A stretch of DNA of 64,000 nucleotides from Parazoarcus communis SWub3 = DSM 12120 (GTDB lineage Bacteria; Pseudomonadota; Gammaproteobacteria; Burkholderiales; Rhodocyclaceae), in NCBI RefSeq assembly GCF_003226565.1, contig NZ_QKOE01000014.1:56203-120202 (forward strand). Reading direction: 5' to 3'. The notes under the pieces were generated by a model that saw nothing but the letters and a program-made list of their open reading frames with translations, ran no database searches and had not been told where the DNA came from. Every line of letters starts with the position of its first letter. Position 1 is the first letter of the stretch. The position numbers and the translations under genes are program-made. Shown here in pieces: positions 28,244-37,900 of the stretch.

Positions 28244-29034
28244 AGCTCATCCACCGCCTCCTCGGCATCGAGGCGCAGGACATCGACGGCCTCAGCCGCC
28301 AGATCCTGATGCCGGTCGGCTTTGCGCTCGCTGTATTGCTGCTGTGGGAAGGCGTCACGCACGTCTTCTCGATCAAGGAGGTACTGCTGCCCGCACCATC
28401 GGCCATCTGGAGCCGCCTGCAGGAAAGCCTGCCGGTGCTGCTGCAACACGCCTGGCCCACCGCCTGGGAAAGTGTCGCAGGCTTCCTGATCGCCTCGGTA
28501 CTTGGCATCGGGCTGGCCGCACTGCTCAGTGCCTCGCACACCATGCGCAGCATGCTCTATCCCAACGTCGTGTTGTTCCAGCTCATCCCCAAGATCGCAC
28601 TCGCGCCGCTGTTCATCGTCTGGCTGGGAATCGGCTTCGAGTCGCGGCTCGCTTTCTCGGTATTCATCAGTTTCTTTCCGATCGTGGTTGCCACGCTGGC
28701 CGGCCTCGACAACGTCGACAAGTCGCTGTTGCGCCTATGCCGTGCACTGACCGCATCGAACTGGCAGGTGTTTGCGTCGGTACGCCTGCCGCATGCCCTG
28801 CCCTATGTGTTCAGCGGCATGAAGATCGCCACCACCTTCGCCATCATCGGCGTCATTGTCGGCGAATTCATTACCTCGCAGGCCGGACTGGGCTATCTGA
28901 TCCTGTTTGCCTCCTCGCAAGCCGATACCGCGCTGATCCTCGCCACCATCACTGTGTTGTGTGTGTTTGGTCTGGTCTTTTACGGACTGGTCGCCCTCGC
29001 CGAACGCTGGACCCGTACCCGTTTCGGTGCCTGA
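28240..29034 (+). CDS. ABC transporter permease (SsuC/TauC/NrtB family)
   Basis: A 264-residue inner-membrane protein with about six hydrophobic segments and the BPD_transp_1 pattern: N-terminal LIHRLLGIEAQDIDGLSRQI, membrane-embedded AVLLLWEGVTHVF, and the EAA-like coupling loop around LCRALTASNWQVFASVRLPHALPYV. It translocates the ligand delivered by the Tat-exported binding protein at 26384, powered by the ATPase downstream. Start overlaps the hydrolase stop (ATGA). Confidence 0.93.
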   Translation: MKLIHRLLGIEAQDIDGLSRQILMPVGFALAVLLLWEGVTHVFSIKEVLLPAPSAIWSRLQESLPVLLQHAWPTAWESVAGFLIASVLGIGLAALLSASHTMRSMLYPNVVLFQLIPKIALAPLFIVWLGIGFESRLAFSVFISFFPIVVATLAGLDNVDKSLLRLCRALTASNWQVFASVRLPHALPYVFSGMKIATTFAIIGVIVGEFITSQAGLGYLILFASSQADTALILATITVLCVFGLVFYGLVALAERWTRTRFGA

Positions 29035-29050
29035 CAAAAAGAATCTGCCC

Positions 29051-29881
29051 ATGAACCCGCAACCCGAATGGCTGCAAACCCGCAGCACCGCCGACGATCG
29101 CGGCGCCAGCTATCTGTCGATACAAGACGTCAACAAGACCTACCGCACCCGCAACGGCGACGTCCACGCGGTGGAGCATGCCGACTTCGACATCGATGAA
29201 GGCGATTTCGTCAGCCTGGTCGGCCCCAGCGGCTGTGGCAAGAGCACCCTGATGTCGATGATTGGCGGACTTGAAACCCCGACCGGCGGCCGCATCCTGG
29301 TTGGTGGCGCCCCCATCACCGCACCGCGGCGTGATTTTGGCTATGTGTTCCAGGACCCGACCCTGCTGCCCTGGAAGAGCGTGCTGGACAACGTGCTGTT
29401 TCCCATCCGCACCCAGAAACGGGTCGTTGCCGACTATCTAGCCGAAGCCGAGCGCCTGCTGCGCCTGACCGGCTTGTGGGACTTTCGCGACAAACGCCCG
29501 GCGGAGCTCTCGGGTGGCATGCGCCAGCGCGTGGCGATATGCCGTGGTCTGATCAATGACCCGCGCCTGCTGATGATGGACGAGCCGTTTTCGGCGCTTG
29601 ATGCCATCACCCGCGACGACATGAATCTGGCCTTGGCCAAGCTGTGGGACGAGGTGCACAAAACCGCGATCTTCATCACCCACAGCATCCGCGAGGCGGT
29701 TTTCCTGTCCGACCGCGTGCTGGTGATGACCGCCCGCCCCTCGCGCATCGTTGCCGACATCCGCATTCCCTTTGCCCGGCCGCGCATCGACACCATGCAG
29801 GACGAAGCCCTGTTCAGCGAAATCTGCGCCTATATCCGCGACGAGATCCACCAGGCCCATGACAAGCATGTCAGCCGCTGA
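29051..29881 (+). CDS. ABC transporter ATP-binding protein (SsuB/TauB/NrtD family)
   Basis: A 276-residue ATPase of the importer. Walker A GPSGCGKST, Q-loop FQDPTLLPWKSVLDNV, signature LSGGMRQRVAICRGL, Walker B LLMMDEPFSALD and the switch His in IFITHSIREAVFLSDRV are all present and intact. ATG 29051 (MNPQPEWLQ) starts shortly after the permease stop; an in-frame upstream ATG at 28961 would overlap the permease by 74 nt and is unlikely. Confidence 0.94.
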   Translation: MNPQPEWLQTRSTADDRGASYLSIQDVNKTYRTRNGDVHAVEHADFDIDEGDFVSLVGPSGCGKSTLMSMIGGLETPTGGRILVGGAPITAPRRDFGYVFQDPTLLPWKSVLDNVLFPIRTQKRVVADYLAEAERLLRLTGLWDFRDKRPAELSGGMRQRVAICRGLINDPRLLMMDEPFSALDAITRDDMNLALAKLWDEVHKTAIFITHSIREAVFLSDRVLVMTARPSRIVADIRIPFARPRIDTMQDEALFSEICAYIRDEIHQAHDKHVSR

Positions 29882-30641
29882 ACCTGCCGCACCCGCGCTC
29901 ACCCCTTTCGGCCGCCTGGTCGCAGAACACCGGCGCAGCCTCGGCAGCGGGGCGGACGAACGCCTCAGTACCGACGACATCGTCCAGTTGCTGCAACAAG
30001 CCATCATCCGCGGGGTGTTCGCCCCTGGTCGTGCGTTGCGCCAGGACGATCTCGCGCTGGAGCTTGGCGTCAGCAAGATTCCGGTCCGCGAAGCGCTACG
30101 TACACTCGAAGCCTATGGCTTTGTCGAGCTTCCGCACAACCGCGGCGCGGTGGTCAAGGAGCTGACCCTGGCCCAGCTTCGCGAAGCCTTCGACCTGCGC
30201 CAGATGGTGGAACCGCTGCTGATGCGTGCCGCGGTTGCGCGGCTGAGCGAAGCCGCCCTGAAGGAGGCCGCGGAACTGGTGGAACGCATGGCGCAGGAGC
30301 GCAACGCCTGGACCTTTTCCAGGCTGAACAGCCGCTTTCATCAGATCCTGTACGAAGCCGCCGACATGCCGTTGTCAATGCAGATCCTGACCATGCTGCA
30401 AGGCTATATCCAGCGCATGTCCTTCATGCAGCTGTCGATGATGGGCTTCAACCGCAGCTCCAATGAGGATCACCGCCACATCCTCGATGCCTGCCGCCGC
30501 GGCGATGCCGACGCCGCGGCCCGGCATGTTGCAGATCACGTCAGTGGCATCAAGACGGTGGTGATGGGCTTGTATGCACAGCTTCACGGCGACACTGGCG
30601 CGGACGAGCTGCACAGCAAGCCGCCGCGGCACGCTAACTGA
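29868..30641 (+). CDS. GntR family regulator with FCD ligand domain
   Basis: A 257-residue transcription regulator. Winged HTH at about 40-105 (DDIVQLLQQAIIRGVFAPGR, LALELGVSKIPVREALRTLE), then an all-helical FCD effector domain with the metal/ligand residues in FDLRQMVEP, SRFHQILYEA and DHRHILDACRRGD. It is last in the importer/RutB-like operon, overlapping the ATPase gene by 14 nt (ATG 29859 is an alternative start), and is probably its local repressor responding to the imported compound. The candidate operator is the palindrome at 26323. Confidence 0.9.
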   Translation: MSAAEPAAPALTPFGRLVAEHRRSLGSGADERLSTDDIVQLLQQAIIRGVFAPGRALRQDDLALELGVSKIPVREALRTLEAYGFVELPHNRGAVVKELTLAQLREAFDLRQMVEPLLMRAAVARLSEAALKEAAELVERMAQERNAWTFSRLNSRFHQILYEAADMPLSMQILTMLQGYIQRMSFMQLSMMGFNRSSNEDHRHILDACRRGDADAAARHVADHVSGIKTVVMGLYAQLHGDTGADELHSKPPRHAN

Positions 30642-30827
30642 AACCTGCCGGCGTTCGCACGCCTGAGCCCTTCGGCCTCCCCCCGGGACGACGGCCGGGC
30701 TTTCATGTGACGCGCTCCTGGAACGAATCCTGCGTTGGAATGAAGCACGCGATGAGAGCCCGTCCGGCACTTGTCGCAGCGCATGCTGTCTTCCCTTCAC
30801 ACGCAGCACCGAAAGAGGAGCGCCGCC

Positions 30828-31124
30828 ATGACCCCGCAAACCATTGAATCGCTGATGACCGAAATCGAGGCCGAAGACAGCATCGACTTCGCCACCCTGC
30901 GTCTGGACGAGAATGTCGCCCGCAGCCTGATGGCGAACCACTTTTGTGACGTCGATGATCGCCTTCGAGCGCAGGGGCTTTCCGCCGAAGAGCGCCTGGA
31001 GGTCATGGCCGCCATCGCGGCCCACACCATGACCGAAAACATGGTGCTGCACATCCAGCGTTTGCGTCATGCCGGCGACCCGGCGGATTTCCGGGCATGG
31101 ATGCAAAGGCACGGACTTGGTTAG
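30828..31124 (+). CDS. Hypothetical 98-residue protein
   Basis: ATG 30828 was chosen over 30771 because AGAGGAG precedes it at good spacing. The product (start MTPQTIESLMTEIEAEDSID, end FRAWMQRHGLG) is acidic and helical with no signal peptide, membrane segment or cofactor motif. It may be a small soluble protein of a restricted family. Monocistronic, convergent with the gene at 31180-31596. Confidence 0.6.
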   Translation: MTPQTIESLMTEIEAEDSIDFATLRLDENVARSLMANHFCDVDDRLRAQGLSAEERLEVMAAIAAHTMTENMVLHIQRLRHAGDPADFRAWMQRHGLG

Positions 31125-31179
31125 CGGGCGTCCACCTCGCCTGACTGTGCCTGCCCCCAGTCAGACAGACGTTCAACAG

Positions 31180-31596
31180 TCAGTTTGGCCTCGGAGCGCC
31201 GGCTTGCTCCTGCGACGGAGCAAGTGGCACGACGTTGCGTTCACATACCAGATCCCCCTCGCAATCGCCCGCGGCGTCGCAGGAGCACAAGGTGTTCTGT
31301 CGCCCTAGCGCAAGGCAGTAATGTCCACGTGGATAGCGGCGCAGATCCGGCTCCGGCTCGCCAAACTCGAAATGTTCGACCCGTGCCATACGCAGGAAGC
31401 GCTCGACCGCCGGCCTGCCACGAAAGGTCGTCAGCTGTCCCGAGCCCGTGCACAGGCAGCGACCATCCATGGTCAGGGTATAGCATTGGTCTTCGTCGCA
31501 GCCGATCGGATGCACCTGAACCCGCATCGTCTTTCTGCGCCATTCTGGCGCCACGGCCAGCTCCAGCCAGGTTGCCACGCGTTGCCGATGTGTCAT
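31180..31596 (-). CDS. Hypothetical Cys-containing 138-residue protein
   Basis: ATG 31596 has an excellent ribosome binding site (AAGGAGG, 8 nt spacing). The product begins MTHRQRVATWLELAVAPEWR and contains six cysteines (IGCDEDQCYTL, RCLCTG, LCSCDAAGDCEGDLVCE), arranged in pairs that could bind metal or form disulfides, though there is no export signal. I do not recognise the family. Its upstream region, 31597-31700, is unusually AT-rich with an inverted repeat. Confidence 0.6.
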   Translation of the reverse strand: MTHRQRVATWLELAVAPEWRRKTMRVQVHPIGCDEDQCYTLTMDGRCLCTGSGQLTTFRGRPAVERFLRMARVEHFEFGEPEPDLRRYPRGHYCLALGRQNTLCSCDAAGDCEGDLVCERNVVPLAPSQEQAGAPRPN

Positions 31597-31662
31597 GTCG
31601 TCCCCTCCTTGGTCTTTTAATGAAAAATAGAGGATGCGCAGTATGATGCCAAGAAGAAAAAC

Positions 31663-31679
31663 GTAAATATTTAATTTAC
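31663..31679. promoter_or_regulatory. AT-rich inverted repeat upstream of the Cys-containing gene
   Basis: GTAAAT / ATTTAC arms of 6 bp around a 5-nt spacer, 67 nt upstream of the minus-strand start at 31596, within a low-GC gap. A regulator-binding role is possible, but AT-rich DNA gives such repeats by chance. Confidence 0.3.
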
Positions 31680-31801
31680 ATTTTCATGGCATTTTTTCGG
31701 ATCCACTGGACCTTCCCGTTGCTTCCAGCGAACCGGAGCTTAGCGCGCGCTTGCCATCGACCTTCTCGTCTCAGCGCAAAAAAATAAGCTTGAATTCGCC
31801 G

Positions 31802-31821
31802 TTTCATTCTATAGAATGAAA
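31802..31821. promoter_or_regulatory. Perfect 20-bp palindrome, candidate Xre antitoxin operator
   Basis: TTTCATTCTATAGAATGAAA is a perfect palindrome ending 27 nt before the antitoxin start at 31849. Xre/MbcA-type antitoxins and their RES-toxin complexes repress their own promoters through short inverted repeats, so this is the natural autoregulatory site. The TATAGAAT inside could also supply a -10 element. Confidence 0.7.
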
Positions 31822-31848
31822 TAAATCCCTGATTCGACAGGAGTCGCC

Positions 31849-32229
31849 ATGTTGAAGCGCGCCCCCAGACCCACGGCAGACCGTGCAAAGGTGCTGTCCC
31901 AAGCCCTCTCGCAGGTTGCTGGCCGGCTGGAAATCGGCCCGACCGAAATTGGCCAGATCGTCGGTGTCAGCCAGCCTACCGCCTCCCGGTTGCTGCACGG
32001 CAGCTACAACCTCAAGGAAACCGGTAAGGAGTGGGAACTCTCCACCCATCTGGTGCGCCTCTACCGCTCGCTGTTCTCGCTGGTCGGTGGCGATGAGGCG
32101 CTGGCCCGGGGCTGGCTACGTTCGGCCAACGATGCCTTCTTCGGCCAGCGCCCGATCGATGTCATCAAACGTATCGACGGCTTGCTCAATGTCTGCGACT
32201 ACCTGGACACCCACCGCGCTCGCGTCTGA
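31849..32229 (+). CDS. Xre/MbcA/ParS-type antitoxin
   Basis: A 126-residue antitoxin of a RES-Xre toxin-antitoxin pair. The N-terminal half is an Xre-like helix-turn-helix (LEIGPTEIGQIVGVSQPTAS), the C-terminal part the toxin-binding DUF2384/MbcA domain (ALARGWLRSANDAFFGQRPI, then DVIKRIDGLLNVCDYLDTHR). The ribosome binding site is AGGAG before ATG 31849. It overlaps the toxin gene by 41 nt, so the two are co-translated, with the antitoxin first. Confidence 0.92.
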   Translation: MLKRAPRPTADRAKVLSQALSQVAGRLEIGPTEIGQIVGVSQPTASRLLHGSYNLKETGKEWELSTHLVRLYRSLFSLVGGDEALARGWLRSANDAFFGQRPIDVIKRIDGLLNVCDYLDTHRARV

Positions 32230-32920
32230 AGCACGCACATGGTCGGGCTCGGGCTGGCGCGCGGTGGAAGCCCAGCACCAGGTCGCCACCATGGGTCTGG
32301 TCGACGGCAATCTCGATGCGCAAAAACTGCTCGAAGACATCCTCGAAGAGAACAAACCCAGGCTGCCGCCCGAGGCCGAGGGCTTGCACTGGCTGCTCGC
32401 CACGCCCTTCCGCTACTGGCCGCTGCCAGGGGGTTCGCGTTTTCGCCGCCATCGCGATCCCGGCGTGTTCTACGGCGCGGAATCACGTGAAACAGCCTGT
32501 GCCGAAAGTGGCTACTGGCGGCTACGTTTCTGGAATGACAGCCACTTCCTGCGTGACCGCAGCAAGTCCGTCCCCATCACACTGTTCGAATTCTGGGCGG
32601 CGACATCACGCGCCATCGACCTGAGCCAGCCCCCCTTGGTCAACGACCGCCCCCACTGGACCCACCCCTCCGACTACACCGCCACCCAGCAACTTGCCGA
32701 AACCGCACGCACCGCCGCCCTGGAAGCCATCCGCTACGAGTCAGTGCGCCACCCCGGTGGATTCTGCCTGGCGCTGCTATCACCGCAGGTATTCCGTGCC
32801 GTGGACGACGCCTTCCGCAATCATCAGCAAGGGTGGACCTTGCTGATCCGGCCTCCTCATCAGATTGTCTGGCAGAGGGATCTGGCGCATGAACGCTGGA
32901 CCTTCGAGTTTTCAGATTGA
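32189..32920 (+). CDS. RES-domain toxin (NAD+ phosphorylase family)
   Basis: A 243-residue toxin; characterised RES proteins such as MbcT deplete NAD+. Recognisable blocks: WRAVEAQHQVATMGLVDGN, LHWLLATPFRYWPLPGGSRF, the RES-defining RFRRHRDPGVFYGAESRETA and a C-terminal FCLALLSPQVF. ATG 32189 (MSATTWTP) is the best start in this frame; earlier in-frame ATGs lie in the antitoxin gene. It overlaps the antitoxin 3' end by 41 nt. Motifs look intact, so the module should be functional. Confidence 0.9.
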   Translation: MSATTWTPTALASEARTWSGSGWRAVEAQHQVATMGLVDGNLDAQKLLEDILEENKPRLPPEAEGLHWLLATPFRYWPLPGGSRFRRHRDPGVFYGAESRETACAESGYWRLRFWNDSHFLRDRSKSVPITLFEFWAATSRAIDLSQPPLVNDRPHWTHPSDYTATQQLAETARTAALEAIRYESVRHPGGFCLALLSPQVFRAVDDAFRNHQQGWTLLIRPPHQIVWQRDLAHERWTFEFSD

Positions 32921-32957
32921 TCCAGCCCAAGCGCCTTCAAGCACTCAGGAGAACACC

Positions 32958-33710
32958 GTGCGCCCCCTCCGCTCCATGTTGATCACTGGTGGCTCGCGCG
33001 GCATCGGCGCCGCTATCGCCCATCTTGCCGCTACCCGGGGGTACACCGTATGCATCTCGTATCGTAGCGACCGACAGGCAGCCGAAGCGGTCATCGCAGA
33101 CATCACCAGCGGTGGCACCACAGCCTTCGCCGTTCAGGCCGACATCAGTCATGAGCCGGACATCCTGCGCCTTTTTGCCGAAGTCGATGCCCGGTGTGGC
33201 GGCCTGGATGCGCTGGTCAACAATGCAGGCACACTGGAGACCCAGATGCGGGTGGAAGACATGAGCGCCGATCGCCTCCGCCGCGTGTTCGAAACCAATG
33301 TGCTCGGCAGCTTCCTGTGTGCCCGCGAGGCCGTCAGACGCATGTCCACCCGCCATGGCGGACGCGGCGGCGCAATCGTCAATCTATCCTCGCGCGCCGC
33401 CCGGCTGGCTTCACCCGGCGAATACGTTGACTATGCGGCATCCAAAGCGGCCATCGATACACTGACTCTCGGTCTGGCCAAGGAAGTCGCCGCCGAAGGC
33501 ATCCGCGTCAACGCCGTTGCTCCCGGCCTCATCCGTACCGACATCCATGCACTCGGCGGCGAACCGGGGCGGGTCGAACGGCTCAGGACCGGCGTTCCGA
33601 TGCAGCGCGGTGGCGAGCCGGACGAAGTGGCACGCGCGGTGCTCTGGCTGTTGTCGGAAGAAGCCTCCTACACCACCGGAGCCATCCTCGACGTCGCCGG
33701 CGGACGCTGA
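32958..33710 (+). CDS. Short-chain dehydrogenase/reductase
   Basis: A 250-residue NAD(P)-dependent oxidoreductase of the classical SDR family. GTG 32958, preceded by AGGAGA, gives a product with the cofactor motif TGGSRGIG near residue 10, NNAG, catalytic Ser in VNLSSRAA, YxxxK in DYAASKAA and the C-terminal YTTGAILDVAGG. Fold similar to FabG and glucose dehydrogenases; substrate unknown. It follows the RES toxin with a 37-nt gap and converges on the AraC-MGMT gene. Confidence 0.9.
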   Translation: MRPLRSMLITGGSRGIGAAIAHLAATRGYTVCISYRSDRQAAEAVIADITSGGTTAFAVQADISHEPDILRLFAEVDARCGGLDALVNNAGTLETQMRVEDMSADRLRRVFETNVLGSFLCAREAVRRMSTRHGGRGGAIVNLSSRAARLASPGEYVDYAASKAAIDTLTLGLAKEVAAEGIRVNAVAPGLIRTDIHALGGEPGRVERLRTGVPMQRGGEPDEVARAVLWLLSEEASYTTGAILDVAGGR

Positions 33711-33751
33711 TCAAGGCATCGCGCCGTCCGACTGCACACCTCACACACCTG

Positions 33752-34675
33752 CTACTCAGGGCCGGTCACCTGTCGACCGGCTTCCCAGCCCTGCATCGCC
33801 AGCTTGCGCTCACTGCCCCAGCGGAAGTTGCCGACCTCACCGGACTCGCGGATCACGCGATGGCAAGGGATCAGATAGGCGATGGTGTTGGCCGCAAGCG
33901 CGCTGCCGACGGCGCGTTGCGCACGGGGTGAAGCCGAGGCTCTTGCAATTGCGCCATAGGAGACGAGTTGCCCCGGCTCGATACGGATCAGCGCCTCCCA
34001 CACCTTGATCTGGAAATTGGTGCCACGCAGCAGCAGATGCAGCCTGCCAGGACAGGGGTGTTCAGGGAAAACCTTCTCAAGTAAAGCGGCCGCCCCCCCA
34101 TCATCGCGGATCAGCGACGCTGCAGGCCAGAGGCCGGCAAGTTCGCGCAGTGCATCCAGGGGGGCCTCGTCGCAGAATGCCAGGTGGCAGATGCCACGCG
34201 AAGTCCATGCGATCAATGCAGGACCGAAAGGCGATGGCGCAAGGCCGTGACGGACATCGAGCCCCGCGCCGCCAGACTTGATCTCACCCGGAGACATGGC
34301 CTCGCAAGTGATCATCAGATCATGCAGGCGGCTAGTGCTGCTCAGACCTGTTTCATGCGCTACGCTCATCACATCGAAGCGCGACATCAACAACTGTCGA
34401 GCACGCTCCTTGGTCAGGAACTGCAGGAATCGTTTTGGAGACACACCGGCCCAGCCGGCAAACAGCCGTTGCAAGTGATGGGGACTGAGGTGGACGGCAT
34501 GCGCAATCTCGTTCAAGTCGGGTTGTCGATGTGCATGAGCACGGATGTACCCGATCGCCCGGGCAATGACCGCAAAATGACGCGATTGGACTTCCAGCGA
34601 CAAAGCGCAGGCCTCGTCGCCCAACGAAGAAACCGCAGGTTCTGATGACAACTGTCCAACGGTATGCCGACTCAT
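33752..34675 (-). CDS. AraC-type regulator fused to O6-methylguanine-DNA methyltransferase (Ada-like, no N-terminal Ada domain)
   Basis: A 307-residue protein joining an AraC HTH (YIRAHAHRQPDLNEIAHAVH, LQRLFAGWAGVSPKRFLQFL) to a suicide DNA methyltransferase with the active-site PCHRVI (Cys271 counted from 34675). It repairs O6-alkylguanine and probably senses alkylation. It lacks the Zn-binding N-terminal Ada domain with its four cysteines, so how it is activated as a regulator is unclear. ATG 34675 (MSRHTVGQ) is the likely start; an in-frame ATG at 34750 adds 25 poorly conserved residues. Confidence 0.85.
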   Translation of the reverse strand: MSRHTVGQLSSEPAVSSLGDEACALSLEVQSRHFAVIARAIGYIRAHAHRQPDLNEIAHAVHLSPHHLQRLFAGWAGVSPKRFLQFLTKERARQLLMSRFDVMSVAHETGLSSTSRLHDLMITCEAMSPGEIKSGGAGLDVRHGLAPSPFGPALIAWTSRGICHLAFCDEAPLDALRELAGLWPAASLIRDDGGAAALLEKVFPEHPCPGRLHLLLRGTNFQIKVWEALIRIEPGQLVSYGAIARASASPRAQRAVGSALAANTIAYLIPCHRVIRESGEVGNFRWGSERKLAMQGWEAGRQVTGPE

Positions 34676-34943
34676 GCTTGTTTCACCCAGGAAGGAGACG
34701 ACATCACTGTGCAAGCAGACGAGCGACGATGCAAACCGATTCTTGCGCATTCAAGCCAGACCGCGACCCCGACGCCAAGCATGAACTGATCCTCAAGCCG
34801 GGCCCTCAAACCCGCCTGCCCCGTCATTGCAGCCACTTCCGTCAACAAAAAAGGAATCAGCTCGGGCAGTGATCAAGCATGGATGAGCCCGCCACACCGG
34901 CCTGCGCTGGGTTAGGGGCACAGGGCCAGGAAGCGCCGGGGAC

Positions 34944-37900
34944 TCATGCAGACACCGTCGCCGGCAACCAAGGCGCAGCCGCCTCGACGATTTCTGCAAT
35001 GTCGCCCCCCAATGCCGCGAGCAAGGCGTCCAGGTCACTGTCGCCGCGGTCGATCGCTTCCTCCAGTTCCTCGGCAAGCGCCATCACGTCGAGGGCACAC
35101 AGGAAGCCGGCACTGCTGCGCAAGGTGTGCATGCGCCGTGCGGCGACATCGCGATCGCCACGCTCGAGGTCGTGACGCGTCTTCGCTTCGGCATCGGCAT
35201 ACTCGTCGACGAACAGCGCAAGCACGCCAAGGAACATTTCCCGATCCTCGCCCAGGCGCTGCACGACTCGATCGCGGTCGATACCGGCCAGTTCGGGAAT
35301 GGGCTCGCCGACATCCTGCATCCGTGGCGACACAGGCTCAACAAGCGCGGGTGCGACCGGCATCGGGGCCGGACGACTGATCCAGCGTTCAAGCACGGTC
35401 GTCAGGTGTTCCAGATCCATCGGTTTGGGCAGCACGTCATCCGCACCCGCAGCCCGTGCCGCCAGCTGTTGCTCGTCCCTCACCCCGGCGGTGAATGCGA
35501 CGAGCGGCAGATCGATCAGACCAAGTTCTCCGCGAATCTTGCGCATGGCGGTCAAGCCATCCATGACAGGCATCTGCACGTCCATCAGCACCGCATCGAA
35601 GCCCTGGGGGCGAGAACGCAGCAACTCCAGCGCCTGCTGACCATCAGCCGCCAGCGTGGCCACTGCGCCCTCCAGGCGCAAGGCGCGTTCGACCAGGTCC
35701 CGGTTCATTGCGCTGTCGTCGACCACCAACACCTGCGCACCCTGCAATCGTGGCCCGGCCGGCATGATCGCCGGAGCCTGGATCGGGGTAGGTACCTGGG
35801 CAGCCTCATCCGCGCGGCGCAGATCCAGCTCGAACCAGAACATGCTGCCTGCGCCCGGCTGGCTCTCGGCACCGATCTCACCTCCCATCAGTTCAACCAG
35901 GCGCTTGCAGATCGACAGCCCCAGGCCGGTGCCGCCAAAGCGACGACCAATGCCACCATCCGCCTGGGTAAATGGCGTAAATAGCCGTGCCAGCGCATCC
36001 GCCGTGACCCCGATACCGGTATCGCGCACCTCGAAGCGCAATCGCAAGGATCGACCGTCGGCTTCATGACAATGCACGAAAACGACAACCTCACCCTGTT
36101 CGGTAAACTTGATGGCGTTCCCCGTCAGATTGAACAGGATCTGCTCAACACGGAGCCCGTCACCCAGCAGCATGCCGACCGGCGGACGAGGCGATTCGAT
36201 GCGCAGCGACAAACCCTTGGCACGCGCGGCCTGCCCCATCAGGCTATCCACATGAGCCAGCAGGCGGTCGAGGGCAAAAGGATGCTCCTCCAGCCGCAAC
36301 TGCCCGGCTTCGATCTTGGACAGATCGAGCACGTCGTTGAGGATGGTCAGCAAGGACTGCCCCGCGGTGCGGATGCGCTCGACCATGTCGCGCTGGTTGG
36401 CCGACAACGGCTCACGCTCAAGCACCTGAGCGAGCCCCAGCACCGCATTCATCGGTGTGCGGATCTCATGGCTCATGTGTGCAAGAAACTCGCTCTTTGC
36501 CGCATTGGCCGCCTGTGCGGCCTCGGATGCCTCCTGCAATCGCTGCTCCATCAGCCGGCGTGCGGTGATGTCCTCGGCAATGGCCAGGAAACGCGGCGCC
36601 TCTTCCGCATCAACCTGCACGGGGGCAAAGGTCAGGCTGATCCACACAACCTCGCCATCCGGTCGCAGGTAACGCTTGTTCAGGCGGTAACCTGCGATCT
36701 CTCCCGCCTGCAGCCGGCCAATCCGGTCCCGGCTTTCCGCGACGTCGTCCGGATGGGTGATGGTGATCGGATCGAGCCCCACCAGTTCCTCCTGCGACCG
36801 TCCAACGATCTCGGCAAAACGTTGATTGGACTCGGTGAATCGTCCGCTGGCCGGATCCAGCAAGGCCACGCCCAACGGCGCCTGTTCGAAGATCACCCTG
36901 AACCGCCGTTCCGCCGCACGTTGGGCGTTCAAGGCAGCCAGCTCCTGACGCTGGCGATTGCGCCGCCACAGCAGATAGGCCCCCCAGCACAGCATCGCCA
37001 GTCCAAGCCCCACCACTACGGCCGTCGCGATCGCCATCGAACGGATGCGGGCATAGGCTTCGCGTTCGTCGATCTCCGCCATCATCAACCAAGGTGTGCC
37101 CTTCACCGCGGCCGCATAGGCCAGCACCCCGACTTCACGATAATCGAGGCCTCCGGCGATGATGCCTCTTGCGCCCTGTACCGCCTGTGCAGCGGGAAGG
37201 TTCGGTGCGCTCAACGGCCGTGTCAGCACCAGGGCCGCCTGCTGCTGATGGCGCAAGGGTGTCAGGAAACGGACTCCGCCATCTTCACGGCGAACGAGGT
37301 AGGTTTCAGCCGTTTGAGTCGGCACCGGCCACGACTCGACGAGGGGATACAGCACAGCGCGTGCATCCAGGCTGATATAGACCACGCCGTTCGGACGTCC
37401 ACCGCGCCCTCCAACTGGCACCAACATGCCGAATTCGGGCTCGCTGTGTCGATTCAGATGCAGGTCGACCAGTTCGATCCGCGGCAAACTCAGGACGTCG
37501 GTCACCATGGCCGAATGCTCACCGATATCGGCATCCCCAAGCTCGAGCACCGATCGGCCTGCAGCATCGAACAATACGACCCCTTTCCAGCCCCGCACAT
37601 GTGCAAGCTGGGCCAGGCTGTCGGACATGCGCGCCATCAGCGCGGCGTCGCTCCGCCCGTCATCAACCCAACGTCGATAAAGTGCGTCGAACTGAGTCTG
37701 TTCAGCAAAGTAGAGTTCGGCATCTGTCCGGATACCCCCCAACCAGTCCTCGATACGTTGCCGCTTCTGCTCCGCGATGACGGCTAGCGTACGATGGGTT
37801 TCACGACGGATCTCTTCAGCCAGATAGCCGTAAGCGACCGAACCCAGCGCCCCCAGCGACATGGCCAGCACGATCAGGGGCAGCACAAACCGCAACCAAT

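Noticed and set aside
36066..37787. 573-codon plus-strand open frame opposite the hybrid kinase
   Set aside because: High-GC antisense shadow; the minus strand has complete kinase and PAS motifs.
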